DNA from: Methylobacterium sp. E-045
GTDB taxonomy: Bacteria; Pseudomonadota; Alphaproteobacteria; Rhizobiales; Beijerinckiaceae
Assembly: GCF_022829685.1 (NCBI RefSeq)
Contig: NZ_JAKSYE010000125.1
Location: forward strand, 248,001 to 312,000
Direction of reading: 5' to 3'
Length of the DNA: 64,000 bases
How positions within the stretch are numbered: the first letter of the stretch is position 1; each line of letters opens with the position of its first letter. Shown one piece after another: positions 35,401 through 43,886 of this stretch. The notes beneath the pieces were generated by a model. The model was not told the DNA's origin and did not search any database. It worked only from the letters and a program-made list of their open reading frames with translations. A program made the translations under genes and the position numbers.

Positions 35401-36157
35401 ATTCAGCACCGAGGCCGCGACCGCCGATCTCTGGCTTGGCGGCCGTCTTCGCCTGCATCAGCCGCCGCGCGGGGCGCATCGCGCCGGCACAGACGCGGTG
35501 CTCCTGAGCCGTTTGGTGAAGCCGCCACCCGGGGCGGTCGTCGTCGATGTCGGTTCAGCCACCGGGGCGGTGGGGCTGGCGATGGCCGCCTACGAGGCGA
35601 CGGCGAACGTCGTCCTGGTGGAGCGTGATCCGGATCTCGCCGTCCTCGCGGCGAGGAACATCGACGAGAACGGCGTCGATGGCCGGGTCCGCGTGATAGC
35701 GGCCGACATTCTCTCCATCGAGGGGCGGAGAACGGCTGGCCTGTCGCCGAACATGGCGGAACTCGTCCTCACCAACCCGCCCTTCTTCGAATCCGGGCGC
35801 CACAGGCCATCGCCCGTACCGGGAAAGGCCTCGGCCCATACCTTTTCCGATGGTGATCTCGAATCCTGGCTGAAGGCCTGTCTTGATCTCCTGAAGCCCG
35901 GCGGGACGCTCGGCCTCGTCCATCGTGCCGATGCCCTGCCGGATTGCCTCGCCGCCCTGCATCGGCGTTTCGGCGGGATTGTCGTGAGGCCGGTCCAGGC
36001 ACGAAGTGAGCGACCGGCGATCCGGGTGCTGGTGACGGGTATCAAGGGTAGCCATGCGCCGTTCAGCCTGGCGCCTCCCCTCATCCTGCAGGGCACCGAC
36101 GGAGCGATGACACCGGAGGCCGATGCGCTTCACCGCGGGCTGCCCTGGCCGTCCTGA
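35393..36157 (+). CDS. TrmN6-like SAM-dependent methyltransferase
   Basis: A 254-residue class I methyltransferase of the tRNA1(Val) A37 N6-methyltransferase type. SAM site VVDVGSATGAVGLAMA (about residues 50-66), acidic VERDPD, and the adenine-N6 catalytic motif TNPPFF. Overlaps DUF2007 by eight bases, so expression is linked; this gene pair next to a polyprenyl synthase is common in Rhizobiales (memory). Substrate not proven. Confidence 0.85.
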   Translation: MPEFSTEAATADLWLGGRLRLHQPPRGAHRAGTDAVLLSRLVKPPPGAVVVDVGSATGAVGLAMAAYEATANVVLVERDPDLAVLAARNIDENGVDGRVRVIAADILSIEGRRTAGLSPNMAELVLTNPPFFESGRHRPSPVPGKASAHTFSDGDLESWLKACLDLLKPGGTLGLVHRADALPDCLAALHRRFGGIVVRPVQARSERPAIRVLVTGIKGSHAPFSLAPPLILQGTDGAMTPEADALHRGLPWPS

Positions 36158-36162
36158 TGGTC

Positions 36163-36192
36163 TTCGCGGCGAGGAAGACTCCTCGCCGCGAA
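36163..36192. terminator. 12-bp perfect hairpin between convergent genes
   Basis: TTCGCGGCGAGG (36163-36174) and CCTCGCCGCGAA (36181-36192) pair perfectly with a 6-base loop, 6 bp after the methyltransferase stop and 24 bp from the end of the convergent gene. It can fold on either strand and probably ends both transcripts, although no T-run is present. Confidence 0.65.
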
Positions 36193-36215
36193 CGGATCTG
36201 TGTCAGCTCGATTGC

Positions 36216-36584
36216 TCAGTAGAACCGGCGCCAGTGATGATGGCGGCGGTGCCAGTGATGGCGATGCCAATGATGGCGCCGATGCCAGTAGGGACGGCGC
36301 CAGCCATAGACCGGACGGTGATAGCCGTAGACCGGGCGGTAGTACCGCGGCCGCCAGTAGTGCCGGCGGTAGCCGTAATGCGGACGGTGCCAGAAATGGC
36401 GCCGATGCCAATAATGATGGCGGCGCCAGTGGTGTCGACGCCAATGCGCCTTCTCCACGAGTTCCGTTCCGGCGGTGCCCGTGACGGCAGCCACGGGTAG
36501 CGGCGCCGCGCGTGCCTGGGACAGGGACCCGTAGGCCCCGCCCAGCACCCCGATCAAAACGATCATCCACGTCACGATACGCAT
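36216..36584 (-). CDS. Secreted His/Arg/Trp/Tyr-rich repeat protein
   Basis: A 122-residue protein with a signal peptide (residues 1-26, ending QARA) and a tail from about residue 47 composed almost only of His, Arg, Tyr, Trp and Pro in short repeats such as HWRRHH, YRPVYGYHRPVYG and HWHRRHHH. About 20 histidines are present, suggesting metal or polyanion binding in the periplasm; no cysteine. AGGGAGG lies 9 bases before the ATG at 36584. Similar low-complexity proteins occur in Methylobacterium and Bradyrhizobium without known function. Confidence 0.75.
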   Translation of the reverse strand: MRIVTWMIVLIGVLGGAYGSLSQARAAPLPVAAVTGTAGTELVEKAHWRRHHWRRHHYWHRRHFWHRPHYGYRRHYWRPRYYRPVYGYHRPVYGWRRPYWHRRHHWHRHHWHRRHHHWRRFY

Positions 36585-36783
36585 GATGGTTAACCTCCCT
36601 GCTTTGGCGGATGACTCCCCGGTGACCGCTGGCCTGCGGCCGAGTGCTGCGATACCGGCAGAGTGAAACGGCGAAGCCTGTAAAACGGTTCGATCGTCGC
36701 CATTTCGTGATGTCTGGTCTGGAAGCGACGGCACTCCAACGCTTCCGTGCCGTTGACCTCACCGTTCAACCGAGACGAAACCG

Positions 36784-37662
36784 ATGCCCCTGGCCCTGCC
36801 GCGCTACCTTCACCCGATGGTTCCGAAGGCATGGCGTAATCGTAAACCCACCGTGGCGGTAATCCGCCTCAACGGTGTGATCGGTGCCGTGTCGCCCCTG
36901 CGTTCCGGGCTCTCCATGGCGACGGTGGCGTCCAGCCTGGAAAGCGGCTTCGGCATGGCGGACGTGTCCGCGGTGGCGCTCGTGATCAACTCGCCCGGCG
37001 GATCGCCGGCGCAATCCCACCTCATCCACCGCCGCATCCGCGCGCTTGCCGTGGAGAAGAAGCTGCCCGTCTACGCTTTCGTCGAGGATGTGGCCGCTTC
37101 CGGCGGCTACATGATCGCCTGCGCGGCGGACGAAATCATCGCCGATCCGACCTCGCTGATCGGATCCATCGGGGTGGTCTCGGCCGGTTTCGGGTTCGAC
37201 AAACTCATCGAGCGGATCGGCATCGAGCGACGCGTCCATACACAGGGCGAGGCCAAGGCCATGCTCGACCCGTTCCGTCCCGAAAATCCCGAGGACCTCG
37301 TGCGGCTCAAGGCGATCCAGGCCGACGTGCAGGATCTCTTCACCACGCTCGTCAACGAGCGCCGGCCCGCCGTGAGAGCGGGCCGCGAGAACCTGTTCAC
37401 CGGCGCAGTCTGGACAGGGCGACAGGCGCTGCCCCTCGGTCTCGTCGATGAGTTGGGAGATGTGCGAACGACCCTGAGGGCCCGCTTTGGAGACGACGTC
37501 GTGCTGAAGCTTGTCGCCGAGAAGCAGGGCTCGTTCGTCGGCAGATTGCTCAGGCGGGCCGTGCCGGGCTCGACCATGATCGGCCTTGCCGGCACCGGTC
37601 TCGCGGCAGACGCCCTCGCCGCCATCGAGGAGCGGGCGGCCTGGGCGCGTTACGGGCTGTGA
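36784..37662 (+). CDS. S49 family serine peptidase (SppA-like)
   Basis: A 292-residue ClpP/crotonase-fold peptidase of family S49. VINSPGGSP (near residue 75) forms the oxyanion region; the nucleophile Ser is in DVAASGGYMIACAAD (near residue 106) and the SLIGSIGVV block follows. No N-terminal transmembrane helix is obvious, unlike E. coli SppA. Probably degrades signal peptides or membrane fragments. An internal ATG at 36820 is an alternative start. Confidence 0.88.
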   Translation: MPLALPRYLHPMVPKAWRNRKPTVAVIRLNGVIGAVSPLRSGLSMATVASSLESGFGMADVSAVALVINSPGGSPAQSHLIHRRIRALAVEKKLPVYAFVEDVAASGGYMIACAADEIIADPTSLIGSIGVVSAGFGFDKLIERIGIERRVHTQGEAKAMLDPFRPENPEDLVRLKAIQADVQDLFTTLVNERRPAVRAGRENLFTGAVWTGRQALPLGLVDELGDVRTTLRARFGDDVVLKLVAEKQGSFVGRLLRRAVPGSTMIGLAGTGLAADALAAIEERAAWARYGL

Positions 37663-37666
37663 CGGC

Positions 37667-37921
37667 TCAGCGGATGGCGATCGTGCAGGCCGACGACGGG
37701 GCGCCGTAGCCCGAGTAGACGACCCGAACCTTGCGCGTGCAGCTCTCGGTAGAGACCGGGGCCGGAACCGAGGAGACCTCGATGGCCGTCACGGGTGCCG
37801 GCATGGCGACGATGTCGGTCTTGTCGGTGGTCGCCAGGGCATTCGAGGCTCCGACGACGAACGGCGTGGCGGCCAAAGATGCTGAGAAAATTGCGGCGAA
37901 TACAGTGATCGACTTGCGCAT
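37667..37921 (-). CDS. Small secreted hypothetical protein
   Basis: An 84-residue protein with a clear signal peptide (MRKSITVFAAIFSASLAA..., cleavage near NALA at residue 30). The mature part has two cysteines (ESCTRKVRVVYSGYG and SACTIAIR) likely joined by a disulfide. GGAGG lies 7 bases before the ATG. Ends 4 bp from the convergent S49 peptidase stop. No domain recognised. Confidence 0.75.
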   Translation of the reverse strand: MRKSITVFAAIFSASLAATPFVVGASNALATTDKTDIVAMPAPVTAIEVSSVPAPVSTESCTRKVRVVYSGYGAPSSACTIAIR

Positions 37922-38138
37922 GGTCCGGCCTCCGCAATGTTCGCCGCTCTTTTGCGAGCCGGCTTATCCCTCGATTTGTGCTAAGAACAAGCGACAAGCG
38001 GGACAGTTCCGGCGATAAACCCGATCGTGGCGAAAATGTGTGTCGCCGCGCACCCGCATTCCGGAAACGGCTCGGCTTGACTCCGCAAGCCCGCCTCTTA
38101 AACGCTGCCGCCCTTTCCCGCTGACCGGAAGCTTCCCC

Positions 38139-39092
38139 ATGTCGAGCGCACAAGCCCTGCCGAGCGCTGTCGATCTCGCACCCAGGACCTCGTTCCAGGG
38201 CCTGATCCTGACGCTGCAGAATTTCTGGGCCGCGCAGGGCTGCGTGATCCTCCAGCCCTACGACATGGAAGTGGGGGCCGGCACCTTCCATCCCGCCACG
38301 ACCCTGCGGGCGCTCGGGCCGAAACCCTGGAAGGCGGCCTATGTCCAGCCCTCGCGACGCCCGAAGGATGGCCGCTACGGCGAGAACCCCAACCGGCTGC
38401 AGCACTACTACCAGTTCCAGGTGATCCTGAAGCCGAACCCGCCGAACCTGCAGGAGCTCTACCTCGCTTCCCTCGATGCCATCGGCGTCGACCTCAAGCT
38501 CCACGACATCCGCTTCGTCGAGGACGATTGGGAGAGCCCGACCCTGGGGGCCTGGGGGCTCGGCTGGGAATGCTGGTGCGACGGCATGGAGGTGAGTCAG
38601 TTCACCTATTTCCAGCAGGTCGCCGGGATCGAGTGTGCGCCGGTCGCGGGCGAACTCACCTACGGTCTCGAGCGCCTCGCCATGTACGTGCAGGGCGTCG
38701 AGAACGTCTACGACCTGAACTTCAACGGGGGCGAGGGCGACGCGAAGGTCACCTACGGCGACGTCTTCCTCCAGGCCGAGCAGGAATATTCGCGGCACAA
38801 TTTCGAGGCGGCGGACACCGCCATGCTGTTCCGCCAGTTCACCGACGCGGAAAAAGCCTGCCGGAGCTACCTCGATGCGGGGGAACCAGCCGCCGCCGCC
38901 AACGACGCGCGCCACCGCATGGCGCAGCCGGCCTACGACCAGTGCATCAAGGCCAGCCACGTCTTCAACCTGCTCGACGCGCGCGGCGTCATCTCGGTGA
39001 CGGAGCGGCAGAGCTACATCCTGCGGGTGCGCGAACTGGCCAAGGCCTGTGGCGCGGCGTGGCTGCGCACGGAGGGCGGCGGGGCTGCGTGA
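38139..39092 (+). CDS. glyQ: Glycine-tRNA ligase alpha subunit
   Basis: A 317-residue class II aminoacyl-tRNA synthetase alpha subunit. SFQGLILTLQNFWAAQGC, QPYDMEVGAGTFHP, VQPSRRPKDGRYGENPNR (motif 2 region) and the LTYGLERLAMYVQ end motif are all present. Works with GlyS as an alpha2beta2 enzyme. ATG at 38139 gives the standard N-terminus; followed by glyS after 92 bp. Confidence 0.98.
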   Translation: MSSAQALPSAVDLAPRTSFQGLILTLQNFWAAQGCVILQPYDMEVGAGTFHPATTLRALGPKPWKAAYVQPSRRPKDGRYGENPNRLQHYYQFQVILKPNPPNLQELYLASLDAIGVDLKLHDIRFVEDDWESPTLGAWGLGWECWCDGMEVSQFTYFQQVAGIECAPVAGELTYGLERLAMYVQGVENVYDLNFNGGEGDAKVTYGDVFLQAEQEYSRHNFEAADTAMLFRQFTDAEKACRSYLDAGEPAAAANDARHRMAQPAYDQCIKASHVFNLLDARGVISVTERQSYILRVRELAKACGAAWLRTEGGGAA

Positions 39093-39184
39093 GGCCGGTC
39101 CTTTGACAAGATCTGACGAGCACGGCGGTGCGCTTCGATACACGCCGATGATACCCTGAACATCACCTCGGACGCCCCTCCCCC

Positions 39185-41362
39185 ATGCCTGATCTCCTCC
39201 TCGAACTGCGCTCCGAAGAAATTCCCGCCCGCATGCAGCGGCGCGCGGCCGACGACCTGCGGAAGCTCGTCACCGACGCCCTGGTGGAGCGCGGCTTCCT
39301 CTACGAGGGCGCCAAGGCCTTCTCCACGCCGCGCCGTCTCGCCCTGCACGTGGCCGGCCTGCCGCCGCGCGGCAAGGATGTGCGCGAGGAGCGCAAGGGG
39401 CCCCGCGTCGGCGCACCGGACGGGGCGATCCAGGGCTTCCTGAAGAGCGCGGGCCTGACGAGCCTCGATCAGGCGAGCACCGTCACCGACCCGAAGAAGG
39501 GCGAGTTCTACGTCGCCGTCATCGAGCGGCCCGGCCGGGACACGATCGACGTGCTGGCCGAGATCCTGCCCGCGATCATCAAGAGCTTCCCTTGGCCGAA
39601 ATCCATGCGCTGGGGCGCGGCCTCCACCCAGCCGGGCTCCTTACGCTGGGTGCGGCCGCTGCAATCCATCGTGGCGACCTTCGGCCCCGAGACCGAGACG
39701 CCCGAGATCGTGCCTTTCTCCATTGACGGGATCGCCGCCGGCACCACCACCTACGGTCACCGTTTCCTGGCCCCGAACGCTATCGAGGTGCGGCGGTTCG
39801 CCGATTACGTCCAGTCGCTCGAGCGCGCCAGAGTGGTGCTCGATCCGGAGCGGCGCAAGGACATCATCCTGCATGATGCCCGCGACCTCGCCTTCGCGCG
39901 CGGCCTCGAGCTCGTGGAGGACGAGGGCCTGCTCGACGAGGTCGCCGGACTGGTGGAATGGCCGGTGGTCCTTCTCGGGACGTTCGATCCGAGCTTCCTC
40001 GACATCCCGGCCGAGGCGATCCGCGCCACCATCCGGGCCAACCAGAAGTGCTTCGTCCTGCGCGAATCGGGCTCCGACACCCTGGCTCCCGCCTTCATCC
40101 TGGTCTCGAACCTGATCTCCAGCGACGGCGGCATGGCGATCACCGGCGGCAACGAGCGCGTGGTCCGCGCCCGCCTCTCGGACGCGAAGTTCTTCTGGGA
40201 GACCGACAAGGCGATCAAGCTCGAAGACCGTCTGCCGAAGCTCGACACGATCGTCTTCCATGAGAAACTCGGCACGCAGGGCGAGCGGGTGGCGCGTATC
40301 GCGTCGCTGGCCCGTGGCATCGCCTCCGCCATTGGCGCCGACGTACAACTCGCCAGTCGCGGCGCTCAGCTCGCGAAAGCCGATCTCGTCACCGAGATGG
40401 TCGGTGAGTTTCCGGAACTTCAGGGCCTCATGGGCCGCAAGTATGCGGCGCTTCAGGGCGAACATCCCAGCGTCTGTGCGGCGGTGGAAGAGCATTACAA
40501 ACCGGTCGGTCCCTCCGACCGGGTGCCGGCCGATCCTGTTTCCATCGCTGTGGCCTTGGCGGACAAGTTCGATACCCTCGCCGGCTTCTGGTCGATCGAT
40601 GAGAAGCCTACGGGCAGCAAGGATCCCTACGCGCTGCGCAGGGCAGCCCTCGGTGTGGTCCGACTCATTCTCGAGAATGGATTGCGTCTCAATCTCCGAG
40701 AGGATGTGTTGGAGGACGCGTTTTATGTTCAGAAGAACCGGCACGTCGTCGTCATGTCCTTTTCCGGAGATGACGACCGCGATAGGGCCGCACTGGAGAA
40801 CCACGGGAGCCTCGATAATCCCCTTCCCGGCGATCTCCTCGCCTTCTTCGCCGACCGCCTCAAAGTCTATCTCCGCGACCAGGGCGCCCGCCACGACCTC
40901 ATCGACGCCGTCTTCGCCCTGCCCGGTCAGGACGACCTCCTGATGGTGGTGCGCCGCGTCGAGGCTTTGGGCCAGTTCCTCGAGACCGACGACGGCAAGA
41001 ACCTGCTCGCCGGCTACAAGCGCGCGGCCAACATCCTGCGGATCGAGGAGAAGAAGGACGGGCGATCCTACGAGGCCGAGCCGGATCGTGCCGCCATCGC
41101 CGCTTCCGGCGAGCCGGAGGAGCAGGCCTTGTCCCAGGCGCTCGTGGCCGCGCGTGACTCCGCTTCGACGGCCGTAATGGCGGAGGATTTCTCGGGGGCC
41201 ATGCGGGCGCTCTCGACCCTGCGCGCGCCGGTAGACGCCTTCTTCGAGACGGTCATCGTCAATGCGGATGATCCGGCCTTGCGCGAGAACCGCCTCGCCC
41301 TGCTCAACGCCTTGCGGGCGGCCACCCGCGAGGTCGCCGATTTCTCGAAGATCGAGGGATAG
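39185..41362 (+). CDS. glyS: Glycine-tRNA ligase beta subunit
   Basis: A 725-residue beta subunit with the standard start PDLLLELRSEEIPARMQ, the HD-like KADLVTEMVGEFPELQGLMG block and C-terminal anticodon-binding region (APVDAFFETVIVNADD). Part of the glyQS operon. Glycine demand is high in serine-cycle organisms, but nothing in the sequence suggests special regulation. A GC-rich hairpin begins at its stop codon. Confidence 0.98.
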   Translation: MPDLLLELRSEEIPARMQRRAADDLRKLVTDALVERGFLYEGAKAFSTPRRLALHVAGLPPRGKDVREERKGPRVGAPDGAIQGFLKSAGLTSLDQASTVTDPKKGEFYVAVIERPGRDTIDVLAEILPAIIKSFPWPKSMRWGAASTQPGSLRWVRPLQSIVATFGPETETPEIVPFSIDGIAAGTTTYGHRFLAPNAIEVRRFADYVQSLERARVVLDPERRKDIILHDARDLAFARGLELVEDEGLLDEVAGLVEWPVVLLGTFDPSFLDIPAEAIRATIRANQKCFVLRESGSDTLAPAFILVSNLISSDGGMAITGGNERVVRARLSDAKFFWETDKAIKLEDRLPKLDTIVFHEKLGTQGERVARIASLARGIASAIGADVQLASRGAQLAKADLVTEMVGEFPELQGLMGRKYAALQGEHPSVCAAVEEHYKPVGPSDRVPADPVSIAVALADKFDTLAGFWSIDEKPTGSKDPYALRRAALGVVRLILENGLRLNLREDVLEDAFYVQKNRHVVVMSFSGDDDRDRAALENHGSLDNPLPGDLLAFFADRLKVYLRDQGARHDLIDAVFALPGQDDLLMVVRRVEALGQFLETDDGKNLLAGYKRAANILRIEEKKDGRSYEAEPDRAAIAASGEPEEQALSQALVAARDSASTAVMAEDFSGAMRALSTLRAPVDAFFETVIVNADDPALRENRLALLNALRAATREVADFSKIEG

Positions 41363-41384
41363 CCCCTCGCGAGGCACGAGGGGC
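41362..41384 (+). terminator. Hairpin after glyS
   Basis: GCCCCTCG (41362-41369) and CGAGGGGC (41377-41384) form an 8-bp stem that begins on the last base of the glyS stop codon. There is no following T-run, so it may be a 3'-end stabiliser rather than a strong terminator. Confidence 0.5.
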
Positions 41385-41466
41385 AGAATTCGGCCGTTCA
41401 GGTTCGATGACGGGAACGGTCTAGCTCGCCCCGTCGTTGGAGCGCATGGTTTCGAAGGAGATGTCC

Positions 41467-41706
41467 ATGCGTCAATCGATCCTCACCACCGCCGCGCTGC
41501 TGACCCTCTTCGGCGCCTCCGCGGTTCAGGCCCAGACCACGATCATCGAGCGTGAGGTGCCCGAGCGCGTCATCGTCGAGCGACCGGCATCCGAGACCCG
41601 TACCGTCGAGACCCGCGAGACCCGTGACGGCTGTCGGGTCAAATCGGTGACCCGCGAGAACGAAGAGGGCGACCGCAAGACGGTGACCCGCGAGTCCTGC
41701 GACTGA
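41467..41706 (+). CDS. Small secreted acidic/basic repeat protein
   Basis: A 79-residue protein with a signal peptide (MRQSILTTAALLTLFGASAVQAQ) and a mature part made of short charged repeats (EREVPERVIVERP, TRTVETRETRDG) and two cysteines near the end (DGCR and ESCD). AAGGAG lies 6 bases before the ATG at 41467; the ATG two codons earlier directly abuts that site and is not used. Function unknown. Confidence 0.7.
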   Translation: MRQSILTTAALLTLFGASAVQAQTTIIEREVPERVIVERPASETRTVETRETRDGCRVKSVTRENEEGDRKTVTRESCD

Positions 41707-41760
41707 TCCGACACGGGACCGTTCCCCGTCCCGGATCTGCGATCCAGCCATTCCGCATCG

Positions 41761-41786
41761 TTCCGGGCTCCGCGAGGGGCCCGGAA
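41761..41786. terminator. Bidirectional-type hairpin between convergent genes
   Basis: TTCCGGGC (41761-41768) pairs with GCCCGGAA (41779-41786), 8 bp, between the stops of the small secreted protein (41706) and the GNAT (41833). A weaker CGGGAC/GTCCCG stem is at 41714-41733. Confidence 0.5.
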
Positions 41787-41832
41787 TGCCTGCAGTGGGA
41801 GGTTCGCTCGTTCGCCTGTCAGTAGCGCCTGG

Positions 41833-42321
41833 CTACAAGGCTTTCTCGTAGCGCCACGCTTCCATCCCGTCCTCGTAATACTCTTCGAGGACGGCAAAGC
41901 GCGTATAGCCATGGCGCTCGTAGAGACGAATGCCGGCGCCGTTGTCGGCTCTCACCTCGAGCCGCAGGGTCGTGCAGCCATGCGCTTTCGCATCGGCCTC
42001 CGCCGCGTCGAGCATGATGCCGCCGAGCCCTTGTCCCGCGCGACCGGGGGACACGGCGATGGACGACAGCCGGCAGGCGAGGCTTCCCTTCCGGCGCTCC
42101 AGGGTGGCCGCCGCCACGAGGATGGACGTGTCACCGCCATCGAGCGCCACCAGCAGCGACATCGACGGAGAGCCGATGGCGTGGCGGATCGCCCTCCGCT
42201 CCGCTCGGTCGCTGGAGAAGGCGGCGTGTTCGAGGGCGACCAGCGCGTCGAGGTCGCCCAATGTCGCCGGGCGGATCGTGACCGCGGCGACCGCAGGTCT
42301 CGCGGGAGCCAGGGCGCTCAC
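41833..42321 (-). CDS. GNAT acetyltransferase coupled to glucan gene
   Basis: A 162-residue GCN5-type N-acetyltransferase similar to RimI-like proteins: core TIRPATLGDLDALVALEHAAF and the acetyl-CoA loop SPGRAGQGLGGIML, then YERHGYTRF. It starts with GTG overlapping the upstream stop (GTGA at 42318-42321), so it is translated together with the glucan protein. Substrate unknown; the coupling hints at an envelope-related role but proves nothing. Confidence 0.8.
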   Translation of the reverse strand: MSALAPARPAVAAVTIRPATLGDLDALVALEHAAFSSDRAERRAIRHAIGSPSMSLLVALDGGDTSILVAAATLERRKGSLACRLSSIAVSPGRAGQGLGGIMLDAAEADAKAHGCTTLRLEVRADNGAGIRLYERHGYTRFAVLEEYYEDGMEAWRYEKAL

Positions 42322-43886
42322 GCTGCGGTCCAGGGATAGACCCAGGTTTCGGTCAGCGCTCTCCCGCCGGCACGCAGGAAGGCGCGGAGATCGGTCGATT
42401 GGCCCGCTGCGTCGAGGGTGATGTCGATCGCCGCCCGGAGCCCGCCCGTATGCGGGTTCGGGACGAGGGATGTCGCGGTGATCCGTCCCTGCGAGGCGCC
42501 GGCCACCACTTCCACCTTGCTTGGATCGGGGAGATAATAGGGCAGCTCGCCACCGGCGAAATCGACGAGGAAGCGATGGCTCAACGCTCCCTTCGCTTCC
42601 TCCCCCTTGGCGGCGCCGCTGGCGCTGGTCGCCGCCAGGAAGGTGTTCACCACACGTCCACCCGGATGCAGGTCGGTCCCCGAACTCAACGCACGCACGC
42701 GGTAGGCGAGACGGATCGGTTCGCCCGCCGGATAGGGCTGCTTCGGGCGCCAAGAGGCGACGATATTGTCGTTGACCTCGGTGTCAGTGGGCAGCTCCAT
42801 CAGGGTGACGGCGCCTTCGCCCCATCCGCCTTCGGGCTCCACGAAGTAGCTCGGCCTCCTGCCATAGGAGGCTTCGAGATCCTGGTAAGATTCGAAGGCA
42901 CGGTCGCGCTGCATCAAGCCGAACCCTTTGGGATCGCGATCGACGAAGGACGAGATGCGTCGCGCCGTCGGATTGTCCAGGGGGCGCCACAGCCATTCGC
43001 CCGATCCGGCCGCGATCTGGAGCCCGTCGGAATCGTGGAGCTCCGGCCGGTAATCGTCCGAATGGTGACGGTCGTTCTCGCCGATGAAGAACATGGAGGT
43101 CAGCGGCGCGAGCCCGACGGAGGGGAGCGCGACCCTCGGGAACAGGGTCGAGCGAACGGCGACGCTGGTCTCGTCGCCCGGCTTCACAGTGAAGGCGAAG
43201 GCGCCTGTCACCGAGGGGCTGTCCAGCAGGGCGTGGACCAGCAGGGCGTCGGCGTTCGTCTCCGGCATCGTCACCCAGAACTCGCGGAAGACCGGGAATT
43301 CTTCAGGCGCACCCTCCCCCTCCACATTGAGGGCGAGGCCCCGCGCCGAGAGGCCATAGAGCTGATCGCGCCCGAGGAAGCGGTAATAGCTCGCGCCGAG
43401 GAAGACGATAAGCTCGTCGAGGAGGTTCGGCTTGTTGAGGTAGCTGTGGAAGCGGAGGCCGGCAAAGCCGAGATCCACCGGCAGTGGCTTGTCGAGTTTC
43501 GTCCGCCCCATGTCGAACAGGCTCGACTGATAGGCGATCGGGGTCGCGATCCCGCGCCGCACGAGGTTCACCGTGACGGGGCGCGTGTAGAGAAAGCCGA
43601 CATGGAAGAGCTGCAGCCGGAAGGGGCTGCCGTCCCCCCCGAGAAACGCCTTGTCAGGCCGGAAGCGGATGTCGCGCCAGGCATCGTAATCGAGCTTGGC
43701 GATGGGCGCCGGCAGGGTCGGCACGCGGGCATCGTAGGCGACCTTCGCGAGCTCCGCGGCGCGCCGCTCGACCGCCTCGAAATCGAAGGGTTTGGGTGCG
43801 CGCCCCTCCTGCGCCGTCGACACGGTGCCGGCGACGGACAGGGCGGCGATCCCGGTGAGAAGCGCGCGTCGGGTGGGCTCGGTCAT
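42318..43886 (-). CDS. Periplasmic glucan biosynthesis protein (OpgG/OpgD family)
   Basis: A 522-residue MdoG/OpgD-family protein involved in osmoregulated periplasmic glucan synthesis. A twin-arginine start (TRRALLTGIAAL, residues 5-16) suggests Tat export, which is the OpgD trait. Family landmarks include FRPDKAFLGG, GFAGLRFHSYLN, FLGASYYRFLGRDQLYGLSARGLA and FFIGENDRHHSDDYRPELHDSDGL. The ATG at 43886 places the signal correctly. No opgH glycosyltransferase in the window. Confidence 0.9.
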   Translation of the reverse strand: MTEPTRRALLTGIAALSVAGTVSTAQEGRAPKPFDFEAVERRAAELAKVAYDARVPTLPAPIAKLDYDAWRDIRFRPDKAFLGGDGSPFRLQLFHVGFLYTRPVTVNLVRRGIATPIAYQSSLFDMGRTKLDKPLPVDLGFAGLRFHSYLNKPNLLDELIVFLGASYYRFLGRDQLYGLSARGLALNVEGEGAPEEFPVFREFWVTMPETNADALLVHALLDSPSVTGAFAFTVKPGDETSVAVRSTLFPRVALPSVGLAPLTSMFFIGENDRHHSDDYRPELHDSDGLQIAAGSGEWLWRPLDNPTARRISSFVDRDPKGFGLMQRDRAFESYQDLEASYGRRPSYFVEPEGGWGEGAVTLMELPTDTEVNDNIVASWRPKQPYPAGEPIRLAYRVRALSSGTDLHPGGRVVNTFLAATSASGAAKGEEAKGALSHRFLVDFAGGELPYYLPDPSKVEVVAGASQGRITATSLVPNPHTGGLRAAIDITLDAAGQSTDLRAFLRAGGRALTETWVYPWTAA

